64,000 nt of DNA from Trileptium ribeirensis (lineage: Eukaryota > Nematoda > Enoplea > Enoplida > Thoracostomopsidae): positions 1 through 64,000 of the forward strand of contig JASANE010012470.1 of the NCBI GenBank assembly GCA_030248225.1. Direction: 5' to 3'. The translations under genes were made by a program, and so were the position numbers. A model generated the notes under the pieces. It did not search any database. It worked only from the letters and a program-made list of their open reading frames with translations, and was not told the DNA's origin. Positions 11,553 through 23,437 of this stretch are shown piece after piece. The first letter of the stretch is position 1, and each line of letters opens with the position of its first letter.

Positions 11553-12814
11553 CTTACGACTGTATAAAATATAAAAGCGCTTTAGGCGCTGTATTCGAAT
11601 AAGAATTTTTGTAATTTTTTCCCATATTTCAGGAACGGAGTGCAGTAGGCGGCCGGGGGCGGGATCATATCCATGCCCTGGCTGGTCACCTACTCAGGAG
11701 ACCCTTAGTTTCAATGTAGATACCCGAGGAAGCCCGTAAAAGGCAGCTAAATGCGTGCACGATGGGGAAAATTTGAGTCCCAATTGAGTTATGGGGGTCC
11801 CATGGAGTTCCGTTGGGGCGGGTGGCCCCAGTTTTCGGTGACGTGGTTAGTATAGGGCCCGATTAAGGTACAGAGCTCAAAAAACCGGAAAGTTTTGGTT
11901 AGGGATGTAGTGTTTTAGGGCCCTAAATTTTTGAGAGTTTAAACGCGGGATTGGGAGCCCCTAAGTACTTACGGGCTGGGAGTAAGTTGACCCGAACGAG
12001 AAATTTTAAAGCCCTATAGGTCCCTAATCAGAGTTTAATGTCCCATTTTTGGTTTGCAATGCCTAAAAACCCCAAAATTTCACTTTCCTTACACCACTTT
12101 AAAAAATGAAACTCTTTTCACATTAAGTCAGTTTATCTCTTATTCCATGTATTCACAATATCTTGCATAATGCTAAACAGCTCGTTCTACTCCGCCGGCG
12201 TGTCAGGATAAGTTTCCAAACCCCCAGGCCATTATGAAAATCCCAACTGCATCTGTCACGGGGGTTTTGTATGATGCTCCGTCCCATCCTGACACCAGGA
12301 CGGACACTTATACAGTATGCATTATGTTATCGCACAACAACTATATACACGTTATTTTTTTTCACGGACGCGCACCGGAACCGACCCTGGGGCACTTGAT
12401 CGACAAAAGTGTTAAGTCAAATTGTGAATAGAATCGTGGAATCTTTTCCCTTGTCCCCGGCCGATTCGACTACGCATCCATACCACGCTCCAATATGAAT
12501 CACTTATACAATAATGCATCGATATCATTCATGGTGTAATAACGTCCTGGGATCGATCGGATACCTCTGCAGTAGAATTTTGGTTCAATTTTGGTGCGTA
12601 ATCACCCCGCGCACCTCGGGCTGGCGGAGCGTGACCGTATCAACACAATACAATGATAACATGAAGTTTATTTTATAACAACGAATAATAATGCACAAGT
12701 TATAGTCCGGACCACGCTCCACCGGTATCCGATCGCCCTTTATTTCCCAAGTTTGAGGCCCTTCCGGCCGGATTTTGAATGTTTAAGATTCCACGTAAAA
12801 CTCGGGCTGTTACA

Positions 12815-14230
12815 CAACAGCCTTCTTTCGAAAAATTTAGTGGACGGGGTGATGGCTGTAGCAAGCGTGAAGGTCAGGTGAGCGCTGTCCCATTTCGAAC
12901 GAGATATGAAATCTTCACCGCAGTTGTTCTACATGGAAGCCCACTATATCAAGAATGAGACAAATATAGCAACTAGTCAGAAATATATATGTGATGTGGT
13001 GCACGGGCTGGTGCGCAGAACACAATTCAATAACGTCTCATTTTGGTTGAGTCAGCTGGTCACTTTGATAACGCAGCGATGTTGTCATAGAACGTGTTAA
13101 ACCTGGGGATCTGACAAAGAGGCTGAGCTAGGATGCTGGCGTGTAGTAAGAGGTATGAATGAGCAGTGTTAAAAAAGTTTGCCTTTCAAGAAAACGCGAG
13201 GAGAGGTAGTGGTATGATAATGTGGTTATAACTCGGGACGGAAACATTCCGGTGTCAAGTATGCAACGATAGAGGGACTGTGATTTGTTTTCCGGGTGAC
13301 TGTGAATCACACCACCCTAGCTGCGAGTGGGGGATCCAGTTCACATATGCTCAAAGCCCGAAGTTCCAGGGAGATAGCTGGGTCCTCGGAGAGGCCTTGG
13401 GACTTACAGACGTGGTAAGGCGGTTGCTGGAAGGGAAAGGGCGTGTGGCGCCTTTAGAGACTATGTGTTCTATTCTTGCGTAGCCGTTAGGGGGATTGGT
13501 CGACCTGTCATGAGGGCGTCCGCCCTTCATGGGGTAACTTCTTTGTGAGCATATATGGTACAGCTATACGAGCCATACAAAGTTACTTACACTAAATTTT
13601 CCAGCCGGAACTTACGACTGGAAGAATGTATGGAACGTAGGTGTCCATAAAGAAGATAAAGCTCACCCGTTGACGGTTAGACCTCTTCCCGCCCCCTCTA
13701 GCAAGAGACATTTTAGCAAATTTGGCAAAAAATTTTAATATAAATTAGCACAAATTGTCAAAAATTGGAGAAGTTTTAGCAAAAATACGGGAAAACATTT
13801 CAAAATTTTAGTGATATTGAAGTCCAACTGTGTTAAAGCTGGGAGGGGTCCATCCCAATGTGGACCGCTCTGGGCGAAATCTGGGGGAAGGAGGGTCCGC
13901 ATTCCCTAATCTTCCCCGAGTGGTGCGTCACAGGACTCAGTGGTGCCTTGACAATACTGGGTCCACCAGGCTGATCCTTGTTAATTGTCCTGCTTTCGTT
14001 GTGCGAACCATTTTTATGACGTGAGCTGGATGCAGTAACCTTGTGACTGGTTGCACGGATTTGGTTTCTCTTAGTTGAAAACGTTATGCAGCAGTCCGCT
14101 ATGTCTCTTATGCTAAACGGTATGCAGAGTGGTAACGTTTAGATGATGCTCAGCTTTGAAGTTCCCATTGACACCCATTTAACAATTGTCGGCAACATGG
14201 GACGTACCACGTTGCGCTCTTTGGATGTAT
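12815..14230. other. GC-raised DNA right of LTR-like copy 1, unassigned
   Basis: Base composition stays more GC-rich than background to about 14.2 kb, with G-rich runs near 13400-13500 and 13840-13930. Open frames here are short and unrecognisable. The segment may be internal sequence or a flank of another old mobile element into which copy 1 inserted. I found no protein domain. Confidence 0.4.
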
Positions 14231-16292
14231 GCATTTTTTCTGGGGTGTTTTTCTTTAAAATCCACGTCCTATTAAATATTTAACGGAAAAGCTAATATTA
14301 TTACTATAAACGGCATAGAAGCAGTGCGGTGTCATTAAAGACAACGTCGTTTCAAACATAAAATAGTTACAATTGTAGTGTTCAGAGCCATTTGTTAGCA
14401 ATTTCTAAATTTATTACAAACAGTTGAAACCCAAAGATCTCAGCAAAAGACCTAGCTTCCTAGATGTTGTTATCATTGAGATTTATGCCGGCGCTGGAAA
14501 CTGACATATAATTTTAGTCCAGATTTTTTGATTGACAGTGATGTTAGCAACATCGAAAGCCATCGGCGTACTTGTGATATTTAATTAATTGTCTTGTGGT
14601 ATTAAAATTGCAAATTACAATTGCAGTCAACAACAGTTTCAAATAATAAATTGTTTAAAGTATCGAAATTAAAACTATATACAGGATAGGCTTTTACACC
14701 TTGACAATAATTGGCCGCTTAGGGCACCATTACAGTAGTCGCTTCGTAGTGCTCTGCCAGTGGTACTTGAGCATGATCTGATGAAATTTAGGCCTAAAAT
14801 ATATAAATTTTTTAGTTATTTTCATGCATTATTTCAAAACATATAAGTGTAATATATATGCTTATAAATTCAGTATACTGATTGTTTTCGTGTTTTTCTA
14901 TTTATTTATTTCTATGCATTCTACTGTTTTGTACATATTGCATATAAAATTCAGAGAAATATATTTTATTATAAAAAATTTTCAAAATTGTAAAACTAAT
15001 GTTTAAAAAACATATAAAAATTATAAATTTTTAAATAAAACAATCGGAAAAAATGCTCGTCCACTTGCACCGTTTTCGAGCAATTAAAACTCTTACCTGT
15101 ATAGTTTGAACTTTAACAATACGGCTCGCCCGAATGCACGGATCAGAATGTTTCTAGCAAAAATTTCTTCTTCCAAAACTTCATTTTGCACTATGGGCAT
15201 AGACCAAGGAGCATACCTAAAATACCTAAAAAGCGTATTGACAGACTTAAAGTCATTTAAGCTAACATCTGCTATTGTATGTGTTGCGAGTTTATTAATG
15301 AAGCAAATCAGGATATTGCTAACGCGATATGCATTCGATGATATAATTAGTGTTGCATTACGCGAATTTAGCAGGTCCCTGTATATGATAACTACAAGAT
15401 GTCTGTTTGTATTCTTGAATAACCGAAGTAATATTTTGCTAAATTTTGTAGTTATGATGCCATTTTAGGCCTGATACTTATAAACTTAATTATTGAGAAC
15501 ATCTAAAACTTTAATTTGATTTAGTTTCATTTCAATTTATCAATTTTTTCAATCTTATGTTTGCTTACTCCACGTATATTGTATTGTCAAAATCACTAAC
15601 TCATGAAAATCACGTGGTCTGAACCTTCCATCGACATACGAATCTTAGCGAACGCGAATGTCGGTACCGTTATGTACGAACTCAGTTGGCGTACACGTAC
15701 ATTACATGTACGAAAGGATTTCATACCTTTGTTCGAATTCATCAGATGACATGCTGGACCACATTGGTGTTTTCGCAAACAAAAACGCAATTGCAGTCTC
15801 GATTTAGAGTGTACGCGATCATTAAATTATGATCTAAATCGTACATTCGTAACCTTGGACAGCGCCAACGTGTTAGAGTATCGCAAACTGCGTACATTAG
15901 GTAACGCTGTAATTTGTGCGCAGACATGGGTATTGAGATGGTAAAGTGTCTTGACAAAGGAACGGCCCGGGTTTATGCAATAATGGGTTCATTGCACAAA
16001 AGGCAAACTCAGTTTTCAAGCAAACATCTTTCACTGCAACGTTTATACGCAAACAAAGCGGACCGTTTTAGGAAATGTTTTGTGAAGACATGCTTTTGAA
16101 ATATATTTGCTCACATTAATCTAGATGTTATAGCCACATTTCATAAATTCATATTTCATATATCTCACGGTTAAAATGTATCCTAAATATAATTTACCAT
16201 TTCATGTAACTATATCAAGATCGACTAAAGCAGCTCTGCTACGAAGTAAATTGCAAAAAATTTTAGACGTAAATTAGAGATGATATAAGTAA
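14231..16292. other. AT-rich intergenic DNA; one unassigned ORF
   Basis: A plus-strand open frame at about 15106-15468 gives 120 residues (Ser/Leu/Ile-rich, with no motif I recognise). It lacks an ATG at its 5' end (it opens with TTG), so I do not call it a gene. The rest is strongly AT-rich and featureless. Around 15650-15720 short GTAC/TACG palindromes cluster. Confidence 0.4.
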
Positions 16293-16440
16293 CAGTTGTA
16301 GCAAAGCTATCGTGCGTTAAGTGATTTGTACGCACGGTTGCGACGAGTTCAAATGAGTGCGTTAACACGAATTTGAAATTGTTTAATAACACAACCGTGT
16401 GTACGGATCTGTTAACGCACGCCCGGCTGTGCTACAACTG
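16293..16440. repeat. Foldback (MITE-like) element, 148 bp
   Basis: The outer ends CAGTTGTAGC and GCTACAACTG pair, and inside them CGTGCGTTAA pairs with TTAACGCACG and GTACGCACGGTTG pairs with CAACCGTGTGTAC. The arms are about 48 bp with mismatches. GTTAAC hexamers recur inside and just outside. No coding capacity. Confidence 0.75.
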
Positions 16441-17257
16441 ACTTGTAATACAGCTCATTTAACTAAACGTGCGTTAACACGTTTCGGCGTATGGCTTTAA
16501 CTATATAAGCGGTGTTACAAAGATATTTGTTGATTGTTATCAATTATATTTTAGCTATCATCAATGTTCCTCCTGTTTCGCGACAGTACGTTTTAATGTC
16601 GATTACAGAGACAGACTGATTATACCAAAGTAATTGCAACGTCAACACTCAGTAGACCGTCAAACATTATTAGTTTATTTATGACTTGTATCTTAAATGC
16701 GATTTATTAAATTGATTTTTTTATGTTTTTGGACACACTCTTGTGCAAACTTGGTGAAATCGCTGTCATTTATATACAACATTATAGAGCTATAATTTGA
16801 TTGTCTGTTTAAAAGCTAACTTGTCTAGCCTTTATTTTTTTCTCTTAATATAGTACTGCGTTGGATTTCTTCTAATATAATGTATACCATATTAAACCGT
16901 TGGATTTCCATATTTTTTTACATCTAGACGCATAAATTTAAACTTTAGGTCAGCTAAAATTTTTAACTTCCGTTGTGGTAAAAATACATCCATCTTGTGG
17001 GAATTTAGTCATCAAAAGATAAATTGACTCAGTGAAACCTACTTCGAGTAAACAACGCACGTAGCGTTAATGCATTTGCTATCAATTGCTTTGTTTAAGA
17101 AAAGCTATTTGTATACGTGAGGGCGCTGCTGAAATGCCGTGACCCAAGTGGGGAGGGAAGGCTTTCTAGATTAGTTTGGTTGCTTAAAATCTGCATAAAC
17201 GGCACCATAAATCTTTTAAGAAACATCCATGTGAGGTAACTCGCATTAGTTGGCTTA
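16441..17257. other. Intergenic DNA, no gene seen
   Basis: AT-rich sequence without a supportable feature. Confidence 0.5.
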
Positions 17258-18090
17258 AACTTATCAAAAAACTTTCGTCGACCGAAACAAGGAGATGTAT
17301 TAAAATGAATGAAAGGTTATAACGTCAGCGAGCGATCATACATTCAGAAGTTTTGTTAAGAAAAAAATTGGTTTCCAGCCCACTGTTGTTTATGAATGCT
17401 TATCAAAACCTTTCGTCGGCCGAAACAAAGAGATGTATTAAAATGAATGAAAGGTTATAACGTCAGCGAGCTATCATACATTCAAAAGTTTTGTTAAGAA
17501 AAAAAAATTGTTTTCCAGCCCATTGTTGTTTATGAATGCTTATCAAAACCTTTCGTCGACCGAAACAAAGAGATGTATTAAAATGAATGAAAGGTTATAA
17601 CGTCAGCGAGCGATCATACATTCAGAAGTTTTGTTAAGAAAAAAATTGGTTTCCAGCCCACTGTTGGTTATGAATGCTTATCAAAACCTTTCGTCGACCG
17701 AAACAAAGAGATGTATTAAAATGAATGAAAGGTTATAACGTCAGCGAGCGATCATACATTCAGAAGTTTTGTTAAGAAAAAAATTGGTTTCCAGCCCACT
17801 GTTGTTTATGAATGCTTATCAAAACCTTTCGTCGACCGAAACAAAGAGATGTATTAAAATGAATGAAAGGTTATAACGTCAGCGAGCTATCATACATTCA
17901 GAAGTTTTGTTAAGAAAAAATTGGTTTCCAGCCCATTGTTGTTTATGAATGCTTATCAAAACCTTTCGTCGACCGAAACAAAGAGATGTATTAAAATGAA
18001 TGAAAGGTTATAACGTCAGCGAGCGATCGTACATTCAGAAGTTTTGTTAAGAAAAAAAATTGATTTCCAGCCCACTGTTGTTTATGAATG
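17258..18090. repeat. Satellite array, about 138 bp x 6
   Basis: Units begin TATCAAAACCTTTCGTCGAC at 17262, 17401, 17541, 17679, 17817 and 17954, giving periods of 139, 140, 138, 138 and 137 bp. Units differ from each other at only a few positions, partly in the length of an A run. The array ends sharply at GTTTATGAATG near 18090. No long open frame spans the units. Confidence 0.95.
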
Positions 18091-18411
18091 GGACAAATAA
18101 AGCCATAAATGATGAAGAAAGAGCCAAATTATGAAACCAACATTTTACTTCAAACATTTGCCTAAGATAGAGATAACTTCACGACTAATAATCTATCTTG
18201 CACACATAAATATCTAAGTTCGGTAGAGATCATTGGAACAGTTGTTCGACAATGTTTGTCCACACGAAAACCTAAAATAAGCTCAGGCTCTGATGTAATA
18301 ACCACAATATTTCTTACTGAATATATCTGACTTCATATGTAAGCCCTTGTAGGTTTATCTCACATCACAATCTATGAATACGAGCCAAACTCCCATCGGT
18401 AGGAAATTATC
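18091..18411. other. Short unassigned spacer
   Basis: The DNA between the satellite and the LINE fragment may include 5' parts of that LINE too decayed to read. Confidence 0.4.
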
Positions 18412-18720
18412 ACGCATCGTACCTATCTATAAAAAGTACAAAAATAAAGCTTAAATTTACAGACCGATAAGTATGCTATCAAGAATTAGTAAAGTTATGA
18501 AAAACGTTGATTGTAAGACACTGCGCGACTTCATTGAAGATAATTTAATCTGGATTCAAGAAACATTCTTCAATTTCTTCTCAGCTGTAGACCGTTTTAA
18601 ATCACTGGACGAAGAACCTAGATGAGCAGCTGTGTATCGATGTTATTTACATTGATTTCAGCAAAGCTATAAATACTAAAACTACTTAAATTGCGTTTTG
18701 GTCGTAGTGATCTTTACTTG
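18412..18720 (+). pseudogene. Non-LTR retrotransposon reverse transcriptase fragment
   Basis: Translation in one plus frame gives IVPIYKK, then YRPISMLSRISKV, then a downstream (different-frame) DVIYIDFSKA. These are the N-terminal RT blocks of Jockey/CR1-like LINEs (usual forms P-hydrophobic-YKKG, NYRPISLL and VYLDFSKAFD). In-frame stops and at least one frameshift break the protein. The palm motif (YADD) is missing because the match ends just before the LTR-like repeat at 18729, so that repeat probably inserted into or recombined with the LINE. A fragment of the same protein class is at 36800-37460 on the other strand. Confidence 0.8.
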
Positions 18721-20094
18721 CTTGGTTTAGTTACTAGGACCAGTGCTGGCCCTAAGGGATCCCAGCTGCACAGTTGCACCACTCTCGCTTTTCACTGTGG
18801 TGCCCAGACAACCCCGGCTTACACGATTCCCCGGTGGACCCCGGTCTGACCGATGGGAACCGCTTAGCTTAGCAGGCTGCCGGGGGTTTACCAGGGTGTT
18901 CGGCCTGGCCACTATGATGGCCCACGTGTTTAGAGGTATGGAGGTCCCCTGAGGGAGGGTCATCCCCTACGCCTGCTCTCAGGTAATGAGGCTGACCCGT
19001 CATTCCCTCACTTTCTGTCATTGAGTCCTATACCACAAGCCAAGACCGAAAATTCCCTAATGGGAGGGCCCGTTTTCGAAGGAATTTAATGAGCAGAAAG
19101 ATTATTCCATAACCCTTGGGCCCTTAAGACTTAAAGGTGCAATTGTATTATGTTAGTTCGACTTAGGGTCGGGCTCACTGAGCCTGGTCGGGCTACTATA
19201 TATGAGGGTGTTCGGGAAAACAGGATGAACGCTTGCTTTAAGAGGCTTGAGACCCTGTGCACCAAGACTAGTTGATGACGAGGGATGGACGGGGATGCGG
19301 GCGCGAACGGGGCCAGTGGGAGCGCTGCAGATAGGCTGAATTGATCGTAGTTGTGCCACTGTACTTGGTATGGGGGTGGCCGTAATTTAGCTAAAGCAAA
19401 ACGGAAACTAGCCCTTGGGGGTGCGGGGATGTGGCGGCAGAAAAGCGGCATGACGGGCGCGAGCAGCATGGGGGAACGGCGTGTGGGAAAAGGGCAGGGA
19501 GCTTGGGCCAGACAGCATTGAGTGTGTCTTAGAGGGGATCCTGCGTTTCCCTTACAACAGGGTGCACCTTATTTAAATCAATCTAATTCGCCTATTAAAT
19601 TTCACACGTCAAACGTTTATTCGTTGGGTTCCCTATTCTTTTGTGAAACATAAAAATAAAAACATGATAACGAAGACATCACCCAACCGGGTGCACACAA
19701 TAATGTATTTATTTACATCGTGAACATATCGGGACCCGAGCCCACGCGCAGGGCCCTTGGCTTCAAAATATACGCGTGTGAGCAACTTAAAACGACAAAA
19801 ATTTAATTCCCTCCATTCTTTGCATCCCTTTTTGAATACAAAACGATACCTGGTGAGCTCCAGATGAGCTCCTTTAGAAATCGGAACCCTTGACCCGAAA
19901 TTTTACTAATTCATGACCCCTACTCTTGGAAGATGAAATCAAATTAGTGAGCTAAGGGTTAAGCTCTTTTAGACGAACGGAACCCTCAACCCAAAATTTG
20001 TATTTTAAGCTTTGGCCCTCAGTTTACCTTTATGCTAAACATGTAAAATTCTGTCACTGTTCTTAGTATCACCCTAAATTTTGCCCCTAATTTG

Positions 20095-20785
20095 TCTTGC
20101 TCAATCGCAGAGGCGCGGGCACGGCACTTACGGGAGGGCGAGGTATCCAACGAACGCCACAGCACCGCAAGGGCTGCCCCAGTTCCTAGGCTTAAGCGAT
20201 ATACTCGAAAAATCTGCCAAAAACCCCGGGTGGACCTCTTCCACGCGTCTGCAAGTCGAAGAGTCCACCCGAGTTAAGCATAGCCCCCAAAATTCTAAAT
20301 GCCTTAAATTTATCCCGAGTGTTACGCTTCCGTCAACCCCAGTAAAATTTGCTACAATTCTAAATTCCAGTAACATTTCCTAAAACCATTCCAAACCCTA
20401 AACGTCCTTACTAGCATACACTTGCTAAAGCAAGATTGAGAACAAAATCAACCACTACTAGACAATACACCCACTGGGCGTCCATAACGAACGCCACCCA
20501 GTGGGCGGGGAACCAGTCGAGCACGGGGGCATTCCCTTTTTAATCTCCAATTATACAATTTCACCGCAATTTTGTTAAAAAACCCCCTTTAAATTCCCGA
20601 AGAGCGGACACAGCACTTACGGGAGCGCGAGGTATCCGACGGCCACCCCAGTACCCGCAAGGGCTGTCCCTTGTCCTAATCTTGAGCAAAAAAATCCAAA
20701 AACGACGAAAAGCCTCGGGCCGGCCTCTTCCACGCGTCTGCACGTCGAAGCGCCCACCCAGGCGAAGACAACGCAAAAATAAAGC
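20095..20785. repeat. Internal duplication in LTR-like copy 2
   Basis: A block of about 190-200 bp is present at about 20095-20300 and again at about 20590-20785 (offset about 489 bp). Shared words include GCACTTACGGGAG, CGCAAGGGCTG and CTCTTCCACGCGTCTGCA. Copy 1 shows one clear equivalent, near 10870-11070. The duplication therefore postdates the split of the two copies, or was lost from copy 1. Confidence 0.65.
20470..20505. other. Strong stem-loop between the duplicated blocks
   Basis: CCCACTGGG pairs with CCCAGTGGG, extended by CGT/ACG across a short bulge, with a 9-nt loop. It lies between the two duplicated blocks of copy 2. Confidence 0.55.
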
Positions 20786-20879
20786 TAAATGAAAAATTAA
20801 AAGTTGGCGACAACCGCCAAACCCTACCACTTTGTAATCTCAACCACCTTGACTGGTCCCACTTCGCTGAGCGGGTACG

Positions 20880-20890
20880 CTCTTTTATAC
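20880..20890 (-). promoter_or_regulatory. Candidate TATA box in LTR-like copy 2
   Basis: The minus strand reads GTATAAAAGAG, identical to the one in copy 1, about 1.49 kb from the TGTAACA terminus. Conservation within diverged sequence is the main support. Confidence 0.4.
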
Positions 20891-22376
20891 TGTGTACCCA
20901 TCCTCTGGCTCTCGCGCTCACCCTTGATTTTCCCTTTTTGTTGCACTCCTACAATGGCTGTGATACAGTAAAAGTCCAAACTTTAAATAAAATAGAACGA
21001 CATAATCGAAAGCTAAATAATACAACACATTTATATGTACATACGCCACATGCCTGGTGAGTGCCCATGCAAACAACACTGTGAGCGAATGCAGAACAAC
21101 GTGTAGACTACAACAGCCCAGAGCGACGTCGGCTAAAACCTTTGACAACTTGTGTAGGCAGTGGCCGAAAGTTGCCAGAAAAACAAAACCGCCCGCTGGT
21201 CGGTGCGGCAAAATTTTGAGAGCAAAATATAACGGCGCTCAGGGCGCTGTTTTCTCATAGGGATATTGGCACATTTTGTCGATATCTCGGGATCTAAAAA
21301 CAGTAGGCGGTCGCGGGCAAGACCGGAATCTTGCCCTGGCAGACCAGCTGCCGATAAAGTTTAAATTTTTATTGTATCTCCCACGAATGGCCCGTGAGAG
21401 GCCGATATAGGCGTAAGAAACCCAACATTTTGATGGCCCGTTTGAGTTTAGGGTTTCCTGAGCGGACCCGTTGCGGTGGGCGGCCCCCGTTTTACAACTA
21501 AACAGTTCGGGTGGGACCCGATAAGTGTACCGGGCTCAAAAATTCGGGATCTTTTAATTATTGTAAGTGAGGTCTTAGGCTTAGAAAATTGGGGGCTTAA
21601 TCCCCTCTTCGGGGATCCGTAAGTACTTAGGGGAACCAAATTTTTGACCCGCCTGAACAATTTGACAATCTTTAGATGGTTTAGTAGCCCCTGTTCTCCT
21701 AAGTTTAGTAGAAAATTCAAAATCCGAACTTTTAGCGCCGCACCTAAAAATAGTGTCTTAGGAACTCTGTATCCGAAATCTCATGTCTCCAGGACCGAAA
21801 ATTTGATTACCTAAACATGTTTGTATATATGAAACTCTGAATTCGTCCGGATAATTTCTGACCCTACATATAGATATATACATGAACTATAGGCATGACC
21901 GATATCAAACGAATACTAGTAACCACTCAGCGGGTGCGCTGGGATCAGGCTCAGGGTGACCAGTTTTCTTGTACCACCAAAAATCTCTGTGACATCCGCT
22001 GGTCCCAGGCCTCTCCGAACGCACACCCGTCCTCCACAGCAAGTATAACACCATATAATACGCGAAACATTTTATAAACAAAGTATTGTGTCAATTTAGT
22101 TTCACGCGGATCGACCGGACACCCCTAACCGTTACCTTTGTCTTTCGTTTTCGGTGCCAAAGTCATCCCGTGCACCTTCAGGTGGTGGAGGGTGACCTTA
22201 CAAGTACAATACAAACGAGATTGTTTATTTCATAACCACAGTAATAATATTACACAATTGTTATCTTATATGGAGGCCACACTCCACCGGTATCCGGTCG
22301 TCCATTCCCTCTATTCCCTACGAATTTTGTTGCGTTATATGCGCTTTACGAATTTTGTAAAATTCGGGCTGTTACA

Positions 22377-23437
22377 TCTCTTAAAATTTTTTGGATTTGT
22401 TAGACTCCTTACTTAGGGTAGGAATGTAAATCGCCTGGAAAGATAGATTTGTGTGAATTTTCGCCGTTAAATCCGTGGATGTACAGCCCGTTATTTATTT
22501 TAGCTTGGAAAATCTAAGATTGGTATAAGAATCAGCGTAAAATTTAGGAAAATTCTCTAAGGCTTTAAGGTAACGCGTAGAAGTTTAAGAAAATTTGCGG
22601 AAAATTTGCGAAAATTTAGAGAAAATTTGCCAGATTTCCAGAATTTCCGTAAAAATTTCATAAATTTAAGGGTAGAAGGGCGACTTAGTGTTGTATGATA
22701 TCCACGTACGCAAGAAAAACGTCGTCCCTTCTCCCTTATTTTCCCGATTTTTTGAAGTTTTTCCTTATGGCCTAAAATGTTAAAGTTCGGGTTTAGTTCA
22801 TGTGAAAACTTTTTCTTGCTTCTCCACCTTGCTATATACTGCACATTATTATAAATTATTACAATTCACGTTTTATCATATTATAACGATTTGTAAATAA
22901 TATACATTTATATTAGCACGTACCTACAAGAGCTTATTTTGGGATTCGGTCACCCCAGGAAAGGATCCGGCTGCCGGGGTGCCTGACCCAGGAGTTTCCT
23001 TGAGTATCATAGAAATATTCCAAAACTGGATTAGATAGCGGTTTCATTTGGGTCTGTAAATTCGAAAATTTTATTCTTTGGGTTTTGATATTAGGTTAAT
23101 TTAACCTGGGTTAATTGGTACTACCAGCGCTTCCGACTCATCTAGTCTCAAACAAAATTTCTAAGTGAATTTGCATCGCGCCCTGGTTGTTTTCCGCTCG
23201 CTTTCGTTGCTTCTCGCTGCCACTAGCCTTAATTAGGTCTCATTTGCAGTTTAAAGTTAACTCTCGCATGAACATATTCGCTCGCAGTGCCATTCTTGCC
23301 TTACTCTAGTGAGTTCGGTGTTGTTATCAATGCGTTAGGCGTCCCAAATCGGCGTCCCTAACTAAACGGCTTATCCACTCACGCATGTTCCGCCGGCAAC
23401 AATAGGACGGCATTGGCTCGTCAAGACATGGTCTTTC
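22377..23437. other. Untranslated spacer of the minus-strand retroelement
   Basis: No protein-coding frame is supported. Positions 22540-22680 are an AAATTTGCG-type low-complexity run similar in style to 13.7 kb and 44.55 kb. If the LTR assignment is right, this is the region between the last ORF and the 3' LTR. Confidence 0.4.

Larger units (their letters stand above)
8915..12814 (-). mobile_element. LTR-like repeat, copy 1 (solo LTR or coding-free element), 3.9 kb
   Basis: The plus strand begins TGTACTAGGACC and ends GGGCTGTTACA, so the termini carry the TG...CA expected of an LTR. The 4-bp sequence CAAC stands directly on both sides (8911-8914 and 12815-12818), which fits a retroviral-type target duplication. 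The same sequence recurs diverged at 18729-22376, in the same order and orientation. On the minus strand the terminus reads TGTAACAGCCCGA, which resembles Ty3/gypsy LTR starts. The minus orientation is also supported by a TATA box conserved in both copies. No long coding frame is present. At 3.9 kb it is very long for an LTR, and a coding-free (LARD-like) element is the alternative. Confidence 0.65.
18729..22376 (-). mobile_element. LTR-like repeat, copy 2, 3.65 kb
   Basis: It aligns along its length with 8915-12814. Shared landmarks run from TACTAGGACCAG at the left, through CAGTAGGCGG near 21301 and GGCGACAACCGCCAAA near 20804, to CACTCCACCGGTATCCG and GGGCTGTTACA at the right. Indels are frequent and identity is moderate. 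No target duplication is visible. It abuts the minus-strand retroelement remnants on its right, where the 3' LTR of that element would lie. The sequence just outside the TGTAACA end (minus strand AAGAGA) is only weakly like a polypurine tract. Ownership by that element is inference. Confidence 0.6.

Noticed and set aside
15106..15468. 120-residue plus-strand frame
   Set aside because: It opens at TTG, has no recognisable motif, lies in AT-rich DNA and has no second copy. Insufficient support for a gene.
17258..18090. CRISPR-like array
   Set aside because: The whole 138-bp unit is repeated with no unique spacers, and the genome is eukaryotic. It is a satellite.
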